Assembly: GCA_035550215.1 (NCBI GenBank)
Contig: DASZPM010000027.1
Coordinates: 124,001 to 188,000, forward strand
Source: JABDFW01 sp035550215
GTDB lineage: Bacteria; Bacteroidota; Bacteroidia; Chitinophagales; Chitinophagaceae
Length of the DNA stretch: 64,000 nucleotides
Direction of reading: 5' to 3'
Part shown: piece by piece, positions 53,794 to 62,963 of the stretch
Position numbering within the stretch: the stretch's first letter is position 1
Layout of the letters: each line of letters begins with the position of its first letter
Notes under the pieces: model-generated
What the model saw: the letters and a program-made list of their open reading frames with translations, nothing else
Told to the model about the DNA's origin: nothing
Database searches by the model: none
Program-made: the position numbers and the translations under genes

Positions 53794-54399
53794 ATGCCTT
53801 TACTGAGAAAAAGAACATACTGGGATAAATGGTTTAATTCCGATGAATCCTTTAACCGGCTCTATCCGCTATATATACAAGAGTTAGCGCGGAAGCACTG
53901 GACCCCGTTGATGGTCGCAAAGAAGGCTGCGCTTTTCCTGGCTGCAGAAAATAATGTCAGGATACTCGACATTGGAAGCGGGGTAGGGAAGTTTTGCCTG
54001 GGCGCGGCGTATTTTAAACCCAAAGCTCAATATTATGGCATAGAGCAAAGAAAAAATCTTGTAGTTAATGCTAATGCCGTCAAAGAAGCCCTTGCCTTTG
54101 ATAATGTTTTCTTTATTAACGGTAATTTTACCCAACTGCATTTTAGAGATTACGACCATTTTTATTTTTATAATTCCTTTTATGAAAACCTCACCGGCAC
54201 AGATAAAATAGACGACGGTATTGATTACTCAGTTGAACTATACAACTACTATAACCGCTACTTATATAATCAATTGGCGCAAAGACCTGCGGGAACAAGG
54301 CTCGCTACTTTTCACAGCCTGGAAGACGAAGTGCCGCAAGGTTATCATATTGTTGGCTCGGAAATGAATAATCTTTTGAAATTCTGGATAAAAGTTTAA
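53794..54399 (+). CDS. Class I SAM-dependent methyltransferase
   Basis: 201 residues. Motif I VRILDIGSGVGKFCLGA and the acidic tip AQYYGIEQRKNL are clear; motif IV-like YDHFYFYNSFYEN follows. The fold is a Rossmann-type methyltransferase; the substrate is unpredictable (small molecule or protein). It lies 18 bp after DUF983 and 18 bp before the first hyfB-like gene, all on one strand, so it is part of the Ehr operon and may modify a component of that complex or its quinone. Confidence 0.8.
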   Translation: MPLLRKRTYWDKWFNSDESFNRLYPLYIQELARKHWTPLMVAKKAALFLAAENNVRILDIGSGVGKFCLGAAYFKPKAQYYGIEQRKNLVVNANAVKEALAFDNVFFINGNFTQLHFRDYDHFYFYNSFYENLTGTDKIDDGIDYSVELYNYYNRYLYNQLAQRPAGTRLATFHSLEDEVPQGYHIVGSEMNNLLKFWIKV

Positions 54400-54417
54400 A
54401 CATTAACAGGATTAGCG

Positions 54418-56421
54418 ATGAATTTGACAGATGTTTCCTGGGTATTTTTATCATTATTGCTGCCTGTGGCGGGAATAATATCGGTCTTGTTTGCCCCTCA
54501 GGCAGCCAGGGCTAAAATCAACCTTGTTTTCGTTGCTTTAACCGCTTTGACAACTACCGTTTTAGCATTCAGGGCATTAACGGGAGGTCCCCTTAATATG
54601 ACACTGTGCAAAACGCCTGTCTTTGGTAATATCCAGTTGCGCGTGGACGGCCTTGCAGCCTGGTTTATGCTCATCATCAACGTGGGCTGCATCAACGGGG
54701 CTGCTTATGGAGTGGGATATATGAAACAATACGAACGGCAAAAAACAAATCTTACACTTCATTGGATATTATTCCTGCTTTTCCAGGCTTCCATGCTTTG
54801 GGTTTGTATGGTACAAAATACCCTGGCTTTCCTGGCAGTTTGGGAACTGATGTCCATCTCCTCGTTCCTGCTGGTTATCTTTGATCACGGGGAAAAGAAA
54901 ACACTGCAAGCGGGCATAAATTACCTGATCCAGATGCATATAGGGGTGATGATCCTTTCCGTTGCATTTATCTGGGTCTGGCTCTCAGAAGGTTCTTTTG
55001 ATTTTTCAGCCATTGAAAAGTTCTTTGCGTCACATACCAACACCTGGCTTTTCCTGTTATTCTTCACCGGGTTTGGCATCAAGGCGGGTTTTATTCCCCT
55101 ACATACGTGGTTGCCCCTTGCACATCCGGCAGCGCCCTCGCATGTTTCCGGGGTCATGTCCGGTGTTATCGTTAAGCTGGGCATTTACGGGATATTCAGG
55201 ATATTATTTATGCTTAAGCAGGATGAGATAATCATTGGTGAAATAGTCATAATACTGTCGGTATGCACTTCGCTGTTTGGTATACTGAATGCGGCTGTGC
55301 ACCGCGATTTCAAGAAAATGCTTGCGTATTGCACTATTGAAAATATTGGAATAACCGGCATCGGGATGGGAATAGGGATTCTTGGGCTTGGTACTGCTAA
55401 TGATGTCCTGGCTATTATTGGATTTGCAGCTGCTTTACTACATGCATTGAACCACTCCCTCTACAAACCGTTGCTTTTTTTTGCGTCCGGCGCTGTGTAT
55501 CAGCAAACACGAACACGGGACATGGAAAGGCTGGGCGGCTTGATGCGTACCACGCCACGCACTGCCATTTTTTTCCTTCTTGGGGGCATGGCCATCAGCG
55601 GACTACCGCCTTTAAATGGCTTTGTTTCTGAGTTCCTTTTGTACTCCGGCATCCTGCTTGGTATCAAATCGCTTGGTATTGTTTATATTGCCCTGCTGAT
55701 ATCCGCACTGGCAGGACTGTCGCTGACCGGAGGTATTTCAATGTTTACCTTTACCAAAGGCTTTGGAACAATATTTCTCGGGAGCCCGCGTACAAATTTA
55801 CCTAAACAGCCTGTTGAAGTCAGCTTTTTGATGCAATTGCCACAGTATTTTCTCGTGCTTATCATGCTCTCGATCAGCCTTTTCCCGCAATACTATTTCC
55901 TTGTTGTACAGAAAATCGTTGCCGGCTATATTCCTGCCGCATCAGGAAAAATATCGCTCCCTGCAATATCACTGATAACTGTCGCTGCTATTGGTAAAGT
56001 TGCCCTGTTATTTATGCTGCTGCTGCTCGTAACCTGGTTGGTAAGAAAGTCCTTTACACGGAATCGACCGGAATCAGCAGCCGAAACCTGGGGATGCGGT
56101 TACCCCATGGCAACGGCAAGGATGCAGTACACGGGAAAATCATTTTCAAAAGCAATGGGAAAGTTGCTCAGCTTTATTTTGCTCGAACAGAAGAAATACC
56201 GGGAAATCTCAACGAATGAAATACTTCCGGAGAAAAGAAAATATTCTTCGCATTATAATGACTTTTTTGCAAAAAGGATTTATGACAAAGTAACAGACAG
56301 GCTGATTTTTTCGATGAATTACTTTCAGTTCATACAAAACGGCAAAATTCAGTCTTATATCCTTTATGGTATTTTTTTTATTGTGCTGGTATTCCTGGCA
56401 ACAATCGTCAAACTGATCTGA
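54418..56421 (+). CDS. hyfB: HyfB-like proton-translocating subunit, copy 1
   Basis: 667 residues, about 14-16 TM helices of the NuoL/MrpA antiporter type. The conserved core is FIPLHTWLPLAHPAAPSHVSGVMSG with the functional Lys/His spacing, and ALNHSLYKPLLFFASGAVYQ further on. The C-terminal ~100 residues (WGCGYPMATARMQYTGKSFSKAMG) are the soluble/amphipathic HyfB ending. It is a membrane-arm pump module of the Hyf/Ehr complex. A second hyfB follows with a TGATG overlap, so the complex has two such modules plus HyfF. Confidence 0.9.
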   Translation: MNLTDVSWVFLSLLLPVAGIISVLFAPQAARAKINLVFVALTALTTTVLAFRALTGGPLNMTLCKTPVFGNIQLRVDGLAAWFMLIINVGCINGAAYGVGYMKQYERQKTNLTLHWILFLLFQASMLWVCMVQNTLAFLAVWELMSISSFLLVIFDHGEKKTLQAGINYLIQMHIGVMILSVAFIWVWLSEGSFDFSAIEKFFASHTNTWLFLLFFTGFGIKAGFIPLHTWLPLAHPAAPSHVSGVMSGVIVKLGIYGIFRILFMLKQDEIIIGEIVIILSVCTSLFGILNAAVHRDFKKMLAYCTIENIGITGIGMGIGILGLGTANDVLAIIGFAAALLHALNHSLYKPLLFFASGAVYQQTRTRDMERLGGLMRTTPRTAIFFLLGGMAISGLPPLNGFVSEFLLYSGILLGIKSLGIVYIALLISALAGLSLTGGISMFTFTKGFGTIFLGSPRTNLPKQPVEVSFLMQLPQYFLVLIMLSISLFPQYYFLVVQKIVAGYIPAASGKISLPAISLITVAAIGKVALLFMLLLLVTWLVRKSFTRNRPESAAETWGCGYPMATARMQYTGKSFSKAMGKLLSFILLEQKKYREISTNEILPEKRKYSSHYNDFFAKRIYDKVTDRLIFSMNYFQFIQNGKIQSYILYGIFFIVLVFLATIVKLI

Positions 56422-58448
56422 TGGCAATGATTGCTGTATTTATGATGATCCCCTTTTTTTCTGCCGTGCTGATCCCCTTCGCAAGCACAGCCTGGAAAGG
56501 GTATATAACAATAGCTGCAGTTATGGTACTTGCCCTTCTCAGCAGTATAATAGCTTTCAGGGCGCTGGGCGGAACAAGCACAGAAATCTTATTCCGCGGT
56601 TCTTCCGTGACGGGCGATATCCCGGTAAGAATTGACGCGTTGTCCGGGTGGTTTATTATTGTGATCAATTTTACTTTTATCACAGGGGCACTTTACGGAT
56701 ACCAATACATGCGTACCTACGCATTACAAAAATCCAATCTCTCCCTGCATTATATCAGCTTTATTGTTGCGCATTCAGGTCTCATTTGTGTTAGTTCCCT
56801 GCAGAACTCCCTGGCATTTCTTGTCGCCTGGGAAGCGATGGCGCTGTCCTGTTTTCTGCTCATTATTTTTGAGCATCAGAAAAGGGCAACTTTAAATGCG
56901 GGTATTAACTTCCTTATACAATCTCATATCGGCATCATGTTTCTAACATTGGGCTTTATATGGGTTTCTATCTATACGAACAGCTTCGATTTTACCGCCA
57001 TTACTATTTTCTCAAATGCCAATTCTTTCCTGGCAGGCATTGCTTTATTCCTTTGCTTTTTTATCGGATTTGCAATAAAGGCAGGGTTCGTTCCATTTCA
57101 TACGTGGCTGCCTTATGCGCACCCGGCTGCGCCTTCGCATGTATCCGGGGTGATGTCCGGCGTTATTATAAAAATCGGCATTTACGGTATCCTGCGTATG
57201 TTGTTGCTGATTAAAACCGATTACACCGTAATAGGGTATTTTATTTTTTTTATTTCGTTGATTTCGGGAATATATGGTGTGATGCTGGCGGTCATACAGC
57301 ACAACCTGAAGAGGTTATTGGCATATCACAGCATTGAAAACATCGGTATTATTGGCATGGGGATCGGAATTGGCTGCATTGGCATGGGGCAGGGAAATTA
57401 TTCTTTAACAGTACTTGGATTTGCGGGCGCTCTTTTGCATACGCTGAACCATTCTCTTTTTAAATCCCTTTTATTTTACGGGGCGGGAAATGTTTACCAG
57501 GCAACGCACACAATGGATATAGAAAGATTGGGTGGTCTGAGTAAAAAAATGCCCCATACAGCGATGTTGTTTCTTATTGCGTCTCTCGCAATTTGCGGGT
57601 TACCTCCTTTTAATGGCTTTGTATCAGAATTCCTGATCTATAACGGGATGTTTGACAGCTTGCATGGTTTGGGCAATACATTGGCTTCTTCTGTTATTTG
57701 CGGCCTTTTTGCCCTGGCACTTATAGGGGGGCTTGCAATGCTATGCTTCATCAAAGCTTATGGCATGGCTTTTCTTGGCACTTCCCGTCACCATTTGCAC
57801 CAGCCTGCTGTAGAAGCCTGCCCCGGTAAACTGGCTCCTATGTATGCCATTCTGATTCTCATAGTGAGTATTGGGGTATATCCAAGCTTTTTTATAGACG
57901 CCCTGTCAAAACCGCTCAAATTGTTTAGCGGCAATATATCTTATGTCCATCCCCCAGGGTTGCCCCTTGTTAGCCAGGCATTGCCTGCCACAGGGTTGTA
58001 TTCGGCAGGTTTTCTGGTGTTGGCAGGGCTGGTCTATATAATAAGAGCGCAGGTAACAAGGCATAAACCCCTTCATTTTGATGCCACCTGGGGCTGCGGG
58101 TATACAGCCCCAGCCGTTAAAATGCAATATACTGCCAGTTCCTTTGTACGGGCATTCCGCAAACTGGCAGAACCTTTTCTTTCTATCAGTAAGAAAAAAA
58201 AGGAAATACAAGGTATTTACCCAAAGACAGGCGGGCAGGAAACCCATCCTTACGATAAGGCAGAACTATGGTTGATTGATTATCCGGTACACCTGTTAAA
58301 AGCGCTTTTTAACAGGTTCGTTTTTTTGCAAAACGGCAACCTGCAGTTTTATATACTGTACGGAATAGTTTTTATTTCACTGGTGCTCGGGGTGCCATTT
58401 CTTTTCGATTATATTAAATCATTGCTCAGATTTTTAAACCAGCTATAG
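56421..58448 (+). CDS. hyfB: HyfB-like proton-translocating subunit, copy 2
   Basis: 675 residues, paralogous to the gene just upstream throughout: FVPFHTWLPYAHPAAPSHVSGVMSG, TLNHSLFKSLLFYGAGNVYQ and WGCGYTAPAVKMQYTASSFVRAF occupy the same places. Spacing of charged residues in the antiporter helices is kept, so both copies should pump. Start and stop codons overlap as TGATG. Duplication of this subunit gives a longer membrane arm, closer to complex I in the number of antiporter-like modules. Confidence 0.9.
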   Translation: MAMIAVFMMIPFFSAVLIPFASTAWKGYITIAAVMVLALLSSIIAFRALGGTSTEILFRGSSVTGDIPVRIDALSGWFIIVINFTFITGALYGYQYMRTYALQKSNLSLHYISFIVAHSGLICVSSLQNSLAFLVAWEAMALSCFLLIIFEHQKRATLNAGINFLIQSHIGIMFLTLGFIWVSIYTNSFDFTAITIFSNANSFLAGIALFLCFFIGFAIKAGFVPFHTWLPYAHPAAPSHVSGVMSGVIIKIGIYGILRMLLLIKTDYTVIGYFIFFISLISGIYGVMLAVIQHNLKRLLAYHSIENIGIIGMGIGIGCIGMGQGNYSLTVLGFAGALLHTLNHSLFKSLLFYGAGNVYQATHTMDIERLGGLSKKMPHTAMLFLIASLAICGLPPFNGFVSEFLIYNGMFDSLHGLGNTLASSVICGLFALALIGGLAMLCFIKAYGMAFLGTSRHHLHQPAVEACPGKLAPMYAILILIVSIGVYPSFFIDALSKPLKLFSGNISYVHPPGLPLVSQALPATGLYSAGFLVLAGLVYIIRAQVTRHKPLHFDATWGCGYTAPAVKMQYTASSFVRAFRKLAEPFLSISKKKKEIQGIYPKTGGQETHPYDKAELWLIDYPVHLLKALFNRFVFLQNGNLQFYILYGIVFISLVLGVPFLFDYIKSLLRFLNQL

Positions 58449-58451
58449 AAA

Positions 58452-59357
58452 ATGATCAGTTGTATATTCATCCTCTTTGTAAGCCTTTTCTTCACCGGCA
58501 TCGTCAACCGGACAAAAAGTATAGCTTCGGGCCGCAAAGGTCCTGGCATTTTACAGCCGGTAAAAGATGTGATCCGCCTGTTTAGGAAGGGTTCCGTTTA
58601 CAGCAGGACAACCAGCGTTATCTTCCAGGTAGCCCCGAGTATTTATTTTACATCGGTAATTATGGCAATATTGATAGTCCCCTTTGGCCATTACAAGGGT
58701 GTCATATCTTTCGCCGGTGATTTTGTTTTTTTTGCCTATGTCTTGGGAACGGGAAAATTTTTCAGCATTATTTCGGCGCTTGATACCGGCAGTAGTTTTG
58801 AAGGAATGGGTGCCAGCCGCGAAGCGCTGTTTTCCATGTTTGCTGAGCCTGCCTTTTTTATCCTGATGGGTTCACTGGCGCTCCTTACCGGCCATACTTC
58901 TTTCCAGGAGATATTTTCCTCAATGCATTTTGGTTCATCAATATCCTATGTACTGGGGGCGCTGGCAACTTTTGTTTTAGTGATGCTCACAATGGTAGAA
59001 AACAGCCGCATGCCCATTGACGACCCAAAAACGCATCTTGAACTAACTATGGTGCATGAAGTAATGATACTTGATAACAGCGGCTTCGATCTAGGGATGA
59101 TCCTCTACACGACAAACCTGAAATTTGCCATGTACGGCGCATTGATAGCCAACCTGTTTATGGGCAGCTTCCCCCCATACCTGACGATACCGATATTCCT
59201 GTGCATTCAATTTCTTTTTGCGATAGCTGTTGGCATCCTGGAATCATTTACAGCAAGGTTCCGGATGAACCATAATGCACAATATATACTGGCATTGTCA
59301 TCATTTTCTCTTCTGATATTCCTGGGAGTATTATTGGTTTTGGGTCAGTTTAATTAA
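58452..59357 (+). CDS. hyfC: HyfC/NuoH-like membrane anchor subunit
   Basis: 301 residues, about eight TM helices. The N-terminal half has VIRLFRKGSVYSR (NuoH-type loop). The central acidic loop ENSRMPIDDPKTHLELTMVHEVMILDNSG is the signature of the HyfC/NuoH family and lines the quinone/ion entry. It lies 3 bp after the second hyfB. It links the membrane arm to the HyfG/HyfI hydrophilic part. Confidence 0.92.
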   Translation: MISCIFILFVSLFFTGIVNRTKSIASGRKGPGILQPVKDVIRLFRKGSVYSRTTSVIFQVAPSIYFTSVIMAILIVPFGHYKGVISFAGDFVFFAYVLGTGKFFSIISALDTGSSFEGMGASREALFSMFAEPAFFILMGSLALLTGHTSFQEIFSSMHFGSSISYVLGALATFVLVMLTMVENSRMPIDDPKTHLELTMVHEVMILDNSGFDLGMILYTTNLKFAMYGALIANLFMGSFPPYLTIPIFLCIQFLFAIAVGILESFTARFRMNHNAQYILALSSFSLLIFLGVLLVLGQFN

Positions 59358-59367
59358 ACATAACAAT

Positions 59368-59997
59368 ATGACAAATGTATTATTAATCATATTCACTATT
59401 ACGCTGCTTTACCTGGGTATTGCCCACCGCCTGCTTACATATGTTAAAATACTTGCTTTCCAGGGTGTAATACTTTTTGGCATTGCTTTTCTTGAACTCA
59501 TCCAGATCAATGCTGTCAACCTCGCCTTTGTTTTGCTGGAGACCATTGTTTTTAAAGCCATAGCTATCCCCCTATTTTTGAACTATGTCATGAAAAGGAA
59601 CAGGATCGCGCGGGATGCCGAACCTTTCCTGCCCAATTTTATTTCACTCATCATCATCACCCTCATCATCATTGTTACTTTTATTTTGGCCAATGCAATT
59701 GCCGGATCAGGGATAAGCAAGATATATTTCGTGGTGGCTGTTTCAACATTGTTTACCGGCCTTTATCTGATTGTAACGCGCCATAAAATTATCACCCACG
59801 TAATGGGCTACCTCGTGATTGAGAACGGGGTGTTTATTTTATCACTTGCCGTCGGCAATTCAATGCCTATGCTGGTAAACCTTGGCATCTTGCTCGATGT
59901 ATTCGCCAGCGTTTTTCTGTTGGGCATTTTTGTAAACAGGATTGGCGATGTATTAAAGGATGTGGATGTGGATCAGTTAAAAAACTTAAAGGACTAA
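59368..59997 (+). CDS. hyfE: HyfE-like membrane subunit
   Basis: 209 residues, six TM helices. The middle has the long helix typical of NuoK-like HyfE proteins (HVMGYLVIENGVFILSLAVG, with the buried Glu), and the end is hydrophilic (IGDVLKDVDVDQLKNLKD). Placed between hyfC and hyfF as in known Hyf/Ehr operons; spacing 10 bp on each side. Confidence 0.88.
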   Translation: MTNVLLIIFTITLLYLGIAHRLLTYVKILAFQGVILFGIAFLELIQINAVNLAFVLLETIVFKAIAIPLFLNYVMKRNRIARDAEPFLPNFISLIIITLIIIVTFILANAIAGSGISKIYFVVAVSTLFTGLYLIVTRHKIITHVMGYLVIENGVFILSLAVGNSMPMLVNLGILLDVFASVFLLGIFVNRIGDVLKDVDVDQLKNLKD

Positions 59998-60016
59998 CTA
60001 TTAATAAGTGCAAAAT

Positions 60017-61444
60017 ATGACAGGAATATATTTAGTTGGTGCATTCATAACAGGTGGCCTGCTTTTTTTTAACAGGAACCGGTTGTTAAATTATTTGCTT
60101 GTCATCGCATTCCTTCTCTTGCAAAGCGGCTTTACCGTATACGAGTATTTACATATACATACTACCGATCTAAATTATTTTACAGCGGATGCGTTGGCCG
60201 TCCTGCTGTTGGCCACATTGACCATTATCAGTATCCCAGCTATGTATCACAGTTATATTTTTATAGAAAAAAATAACAATACAGCGCGGGAAAGGGGTAT
60301 ATATTTTGCCGCGATGGTCGTTTTACTGACGGCAATCAGTGCAGCATATCTTTCCAACCATATTGCGGTTACCTGGGTATTTGTTGAACTCACTACGTTA
60401 AGCGCTTCTGCGTTAATATACCATCGCAGGAACAACCGTTCGCTGGAAGGGACGTGGAAGTATGTGTTCGTTTGCGCCATCAGCATCACGTTAATCTTTA
60501 TCGGCATATTATTTTTAAGCTTCACGCTGCAACAGGCCGGAACGGACGACCTTTCCTTTTCCGTATTGATGAGGAAAGCGCCTCAATTGAATCTATTCTG
60601 GTTGCGACTGGCTTTTATTTTCATATTCACAGGGTTTACCGCTAAATTAGGGTTGGTGCCTATGTATACTGCAGGCATTGATGCCAAGGACAAAGCTCCG
60701 TCGCCCGCAGGCGCATTGCTTTCCAGCGTTTTGATGAATATGGGGTTTGTAGGCATTTTTCGTTTCTATATAGTAATAGCATATTCGCCGATATTCAGTT
60801 GGGTCAATCATGTAATCATGATCGCTGCCGTACTCTCCATTTTTGTTGCAGCAGTTTATATGACAAAAGTAAAAAATATAAAAAGAATGTTTGCCTATTC
60901 AAGTATTGAGCATATGGGCATTGTAATGACAGGAGTAGCGGCGGGCGGGGTCGGGTACTATGCTGCGATTCTGCATATCATTTTACACGCATTTGTCAAA
61001 TCAGGTTTCTTTTTTCAAATGGGGCAGATATACCGTATTTATAAAAGCAAAAGTATTTACGATGTTGGCAATTATTTCAAATACAATCTTACAGGGTCAA
61101 TCGTCATACTCCTTGGTTTCTTTTTTGTCACGGCCATGCCTCCATCGGGATTGTTCGTCAGTGAATTCATGATTTTTCGCTCCCTTTTTGAAGCTGATTA
61201 TTGGCCGGTACTCATTTTTATTATGCTGTTGCTAACGGTGATTATATGGGCGTTGGGGAAGAACATATTCAAGCTGCTTTTCTCACCTGCGGTTGACTTC
61301 ACGGAGGAAGGCGTGGAAAATATACATCCCGCTGAATCTGTATCACAATTTGTTTTGCTTGCATTAGTTGTTTACCTGGGCTTAAACCCGCCGCCGCAAT
61401 TTATAACGCTTATCCAGGAAGCAGTAAAAAACCTGCCGCATTAA
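60017..61444 (+). CDS. hyfF: HyfF/NuoL-like membrane subunit
   Basis: 475 residues from the ATG at 60017 (MTGIYLVGAF); an in-frame GTG at 60008 adds three residues. About 13 TM helices of the NuoN/M/L family. Key blocks are VTWVFVELTTLSASALIYHRR (helix with the functional Glu), GLVPMYTAGIDAKDKAPSPAGALLSSVLMN and YSSIEHMGIVMTG. HyfF is the third antiporter-like module next to HyfE. The loop carries the Lys found in active pumps. Confidence 0.9.
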   Translation: MTGIYLVGAFITGGLLFFNRNRLLNYLLVIAFLLLQSGFTVYEYLHIHTTDLNYFTADALAVLLLATLTIISIPAMYHSYIFIEKNNNTARERGIYFAAMVVLLTAISAAYLSNHIAVTWVFVELTTLSASALIYHRRNNRSLEGTWKYVFVCAISITLIFIGILFLSFTLQQAGTDDLSFSVLMRKAPQLNLFWLRLAFIFIFTGFTAKLGLVPMYTAGIDAKDKAPSPAGALLSSVLMNMGFVGIFRFYIVIAYSPIFSWVNHVIMIAAVLSIFVAAVYMTKVKNIKRMFAYSSIEHMGIVMTGVAAGGVGYYAAILHIILHAFVKSGFFFQMGQIYRIYKSKSIYDVGNYFKYNLTGSIVILLGFFFVTAMPPSGLFVSEFMIFRSLFEADYWPVLIFIMLLLTVIIWALGKNIFKLLFSPAVDFTEEGVENIHPAESVSQFVLLALVVYLGLNPPPQFITLIQEAVKNLPH

Positions 61445-61445
61445 T

Positions 61446-62945
61446 ATGAACCATATAAGCATCAAAAATAACCAGAGTGTTCCGCTCGCCGCAATCCCGG
61501 TACTGGAGTATGCTTCTTTTTTAGAGTTGAATGTTTTCTCATTAATCAAAAGTCAGGGGGCGCATTGTATAAACTATTATGGATGCCCGGAATCCGGAAG
61601 GATCAGGCTCATTTGCTGTATCGCCAATGATGAACAGCATGAGATTCATGTTTCGTCGTGCATAGTTGACCCGGCGCAGCAACTGCCGTCTTTCTCTAAA
61701 TACAATCTTGTATTTGAAAAATTTGAACGCGAGATTCACGAAAATTTCGGTGTAGGGTACAAAGACCATCCCTGGTTAAAACCAGTCCGTTATCCATGCA
61801 ACCGCAGTAATAAAAACAATACCATAACCAACTACCCTTTTTTTGCCATTGATAGCGAGGAATTGCACGAGGTGGGCGTCGGACCAATACATGCAGGTAT
61901 TATTGAGCCGGGGCATTTCCGGTTTATTTGTAACGGGGAGCAAATACTTCACCTTGAAATACAATTAGGCTACCAGCACAGGGGCATTGAACAGTTAATG
62001 CTTAAAAAGGAAAAATTACTGCAGCGGGTTACCCTGGCGGAAAATATCGCCGGTGATTCAGTTGCAGGTCATACGACGGCATTTGTAAACCTGTGGGAAA
62101 GCCTGTGCAATTACCATTCTGACCGGGGCCTGCAACTTGCCCGCACACTTGCCCTGGAATTAGAGAGGGTTGCGGTTCACACCGGCGACTTAAGCGCCAT
62201 ATGCACCGACGTGGCCTACCAGCTTGGCAGTGCGGTATACGGGAGGTTAAGAACGCCCATCATCAATTACTTCCAAAAATGGTGTGGTAACCGTTTGGCG
62301 AAAGGGTTAATACGACCCGGCAAAACAAATTTTCCGTTCACCGAATCATTAGCAGCGGAACTGAACAATTTGCTGGATGACTACAGCAAAGATTTTGAAG
62401 AAATTTCAGGAGAACTGTTCAGTTTGCCCAGCGTACTGGCCAGGTTTGAAAAAACGGGCGTCGTCACAAATGAGCAGGCTATAACGATTGGAACAGTAGG
62501 GATGTCTGCCAGGATGAGTATGGTTAACCGGGATATCCGGTATTCCCATCCACATGACCTCTATGAAGAACTTTATCACCAGCCCCTGCTAAAAAACCAT
62601 GGCGACGTCCATGCAAGGGCCCGCATCAGGAAGAAGGAGATTGAACAGTCCATTGATTATGCCAGGAAACTGATACAAAAGCTGCCGGTGCCCATGGAAA
62701 ATAATCATCCGTTGCCGTCGCCTTCCCCCTGCCTTTTCGCTATTTCGCTGGTAGAGGGATGGCGGGGCGAGATTTGCCATTGTGCTATTACGGGTGAAGC
62801 AGGTGAACTCGTTCATTATAAAATAAAAGACCCCTCTTTCCACAATTGGCTGGCTTTGGCCCTGGCAGTAAGAAACAACGAGATTTCGGACTTCCCTATA
62901 TGCAACAAGAGTTTTGACCTGTCCTATTGCGGTCATGATTTATGA
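61446..62945 (+). CDS. HyfG-like subunit (NuoC-NuoD fusion) lacking the L1 nickel cysteines
   Basis: 499 residues. The N-terminal third is NuoC-like (FEREIHENFGVGYKDHPWLKPVRYP). The rest follows the hydrogenase large subunit/NuoD fold with IQLGYQHRGIEQL. Where hydrogenases read ERVCGICxxxH, this protein reads ENIAGDSVAGH (199-209): both L1 cysteines are gone (A202, S205). The C-terminal DPCxxC motif is also not in standard form; only SFDLSYCGHDL remains. It cannot hold a normal Ni-Fe site, the defining feature of Ehr (energy-converting hydrogenase-related) complexes. It starts 1 bp after hyfF. Confidence 0.85.
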   Translation: MNHISIKNNQSVPLAAIPVLEYASFLELNVFSLIKSQGAHCINYYGCPESGRIRLICCIANDEQHEIHVSSCIVDPAQQLPSFSKYNLVFEKFEREIHENFGVGYKDHPWLKPVRYPCNRSNKNNTITNYPFFAIDSEELHEVGVGPIHAGIIEPGHFRFICNGEQILHLEIQLGYQHRGIEQLMLKKEKLLQRVTLAENIAGDSVAGHTTAFVNLWESLCNYHSDRGLQLARTLALELERVAVHTGDLSAICTDVAYQLGSAVYGRLRTPIINYFQKWCGNRLAKGLIRPGKTNFPFTESLAAELNNLLDDYSKDFEEISGELFSLPSVLARFEKTGVVTNEQAITIGTVGMSARMSMVNRDIRYSHPHDLYEELYHQPLLKNHGDVHARARIRKKEIEQSIDYARKLIQKLPVPMENNHPLPSPSPCLFAISLVEGWRGEICHCAITGEAGELVHYKIKDPSFHNWLALALAVRNNEISDFPICNKSFDLSYCGHDL

Positions 62946-62963
62946 AATTTTAAACTATATGAA

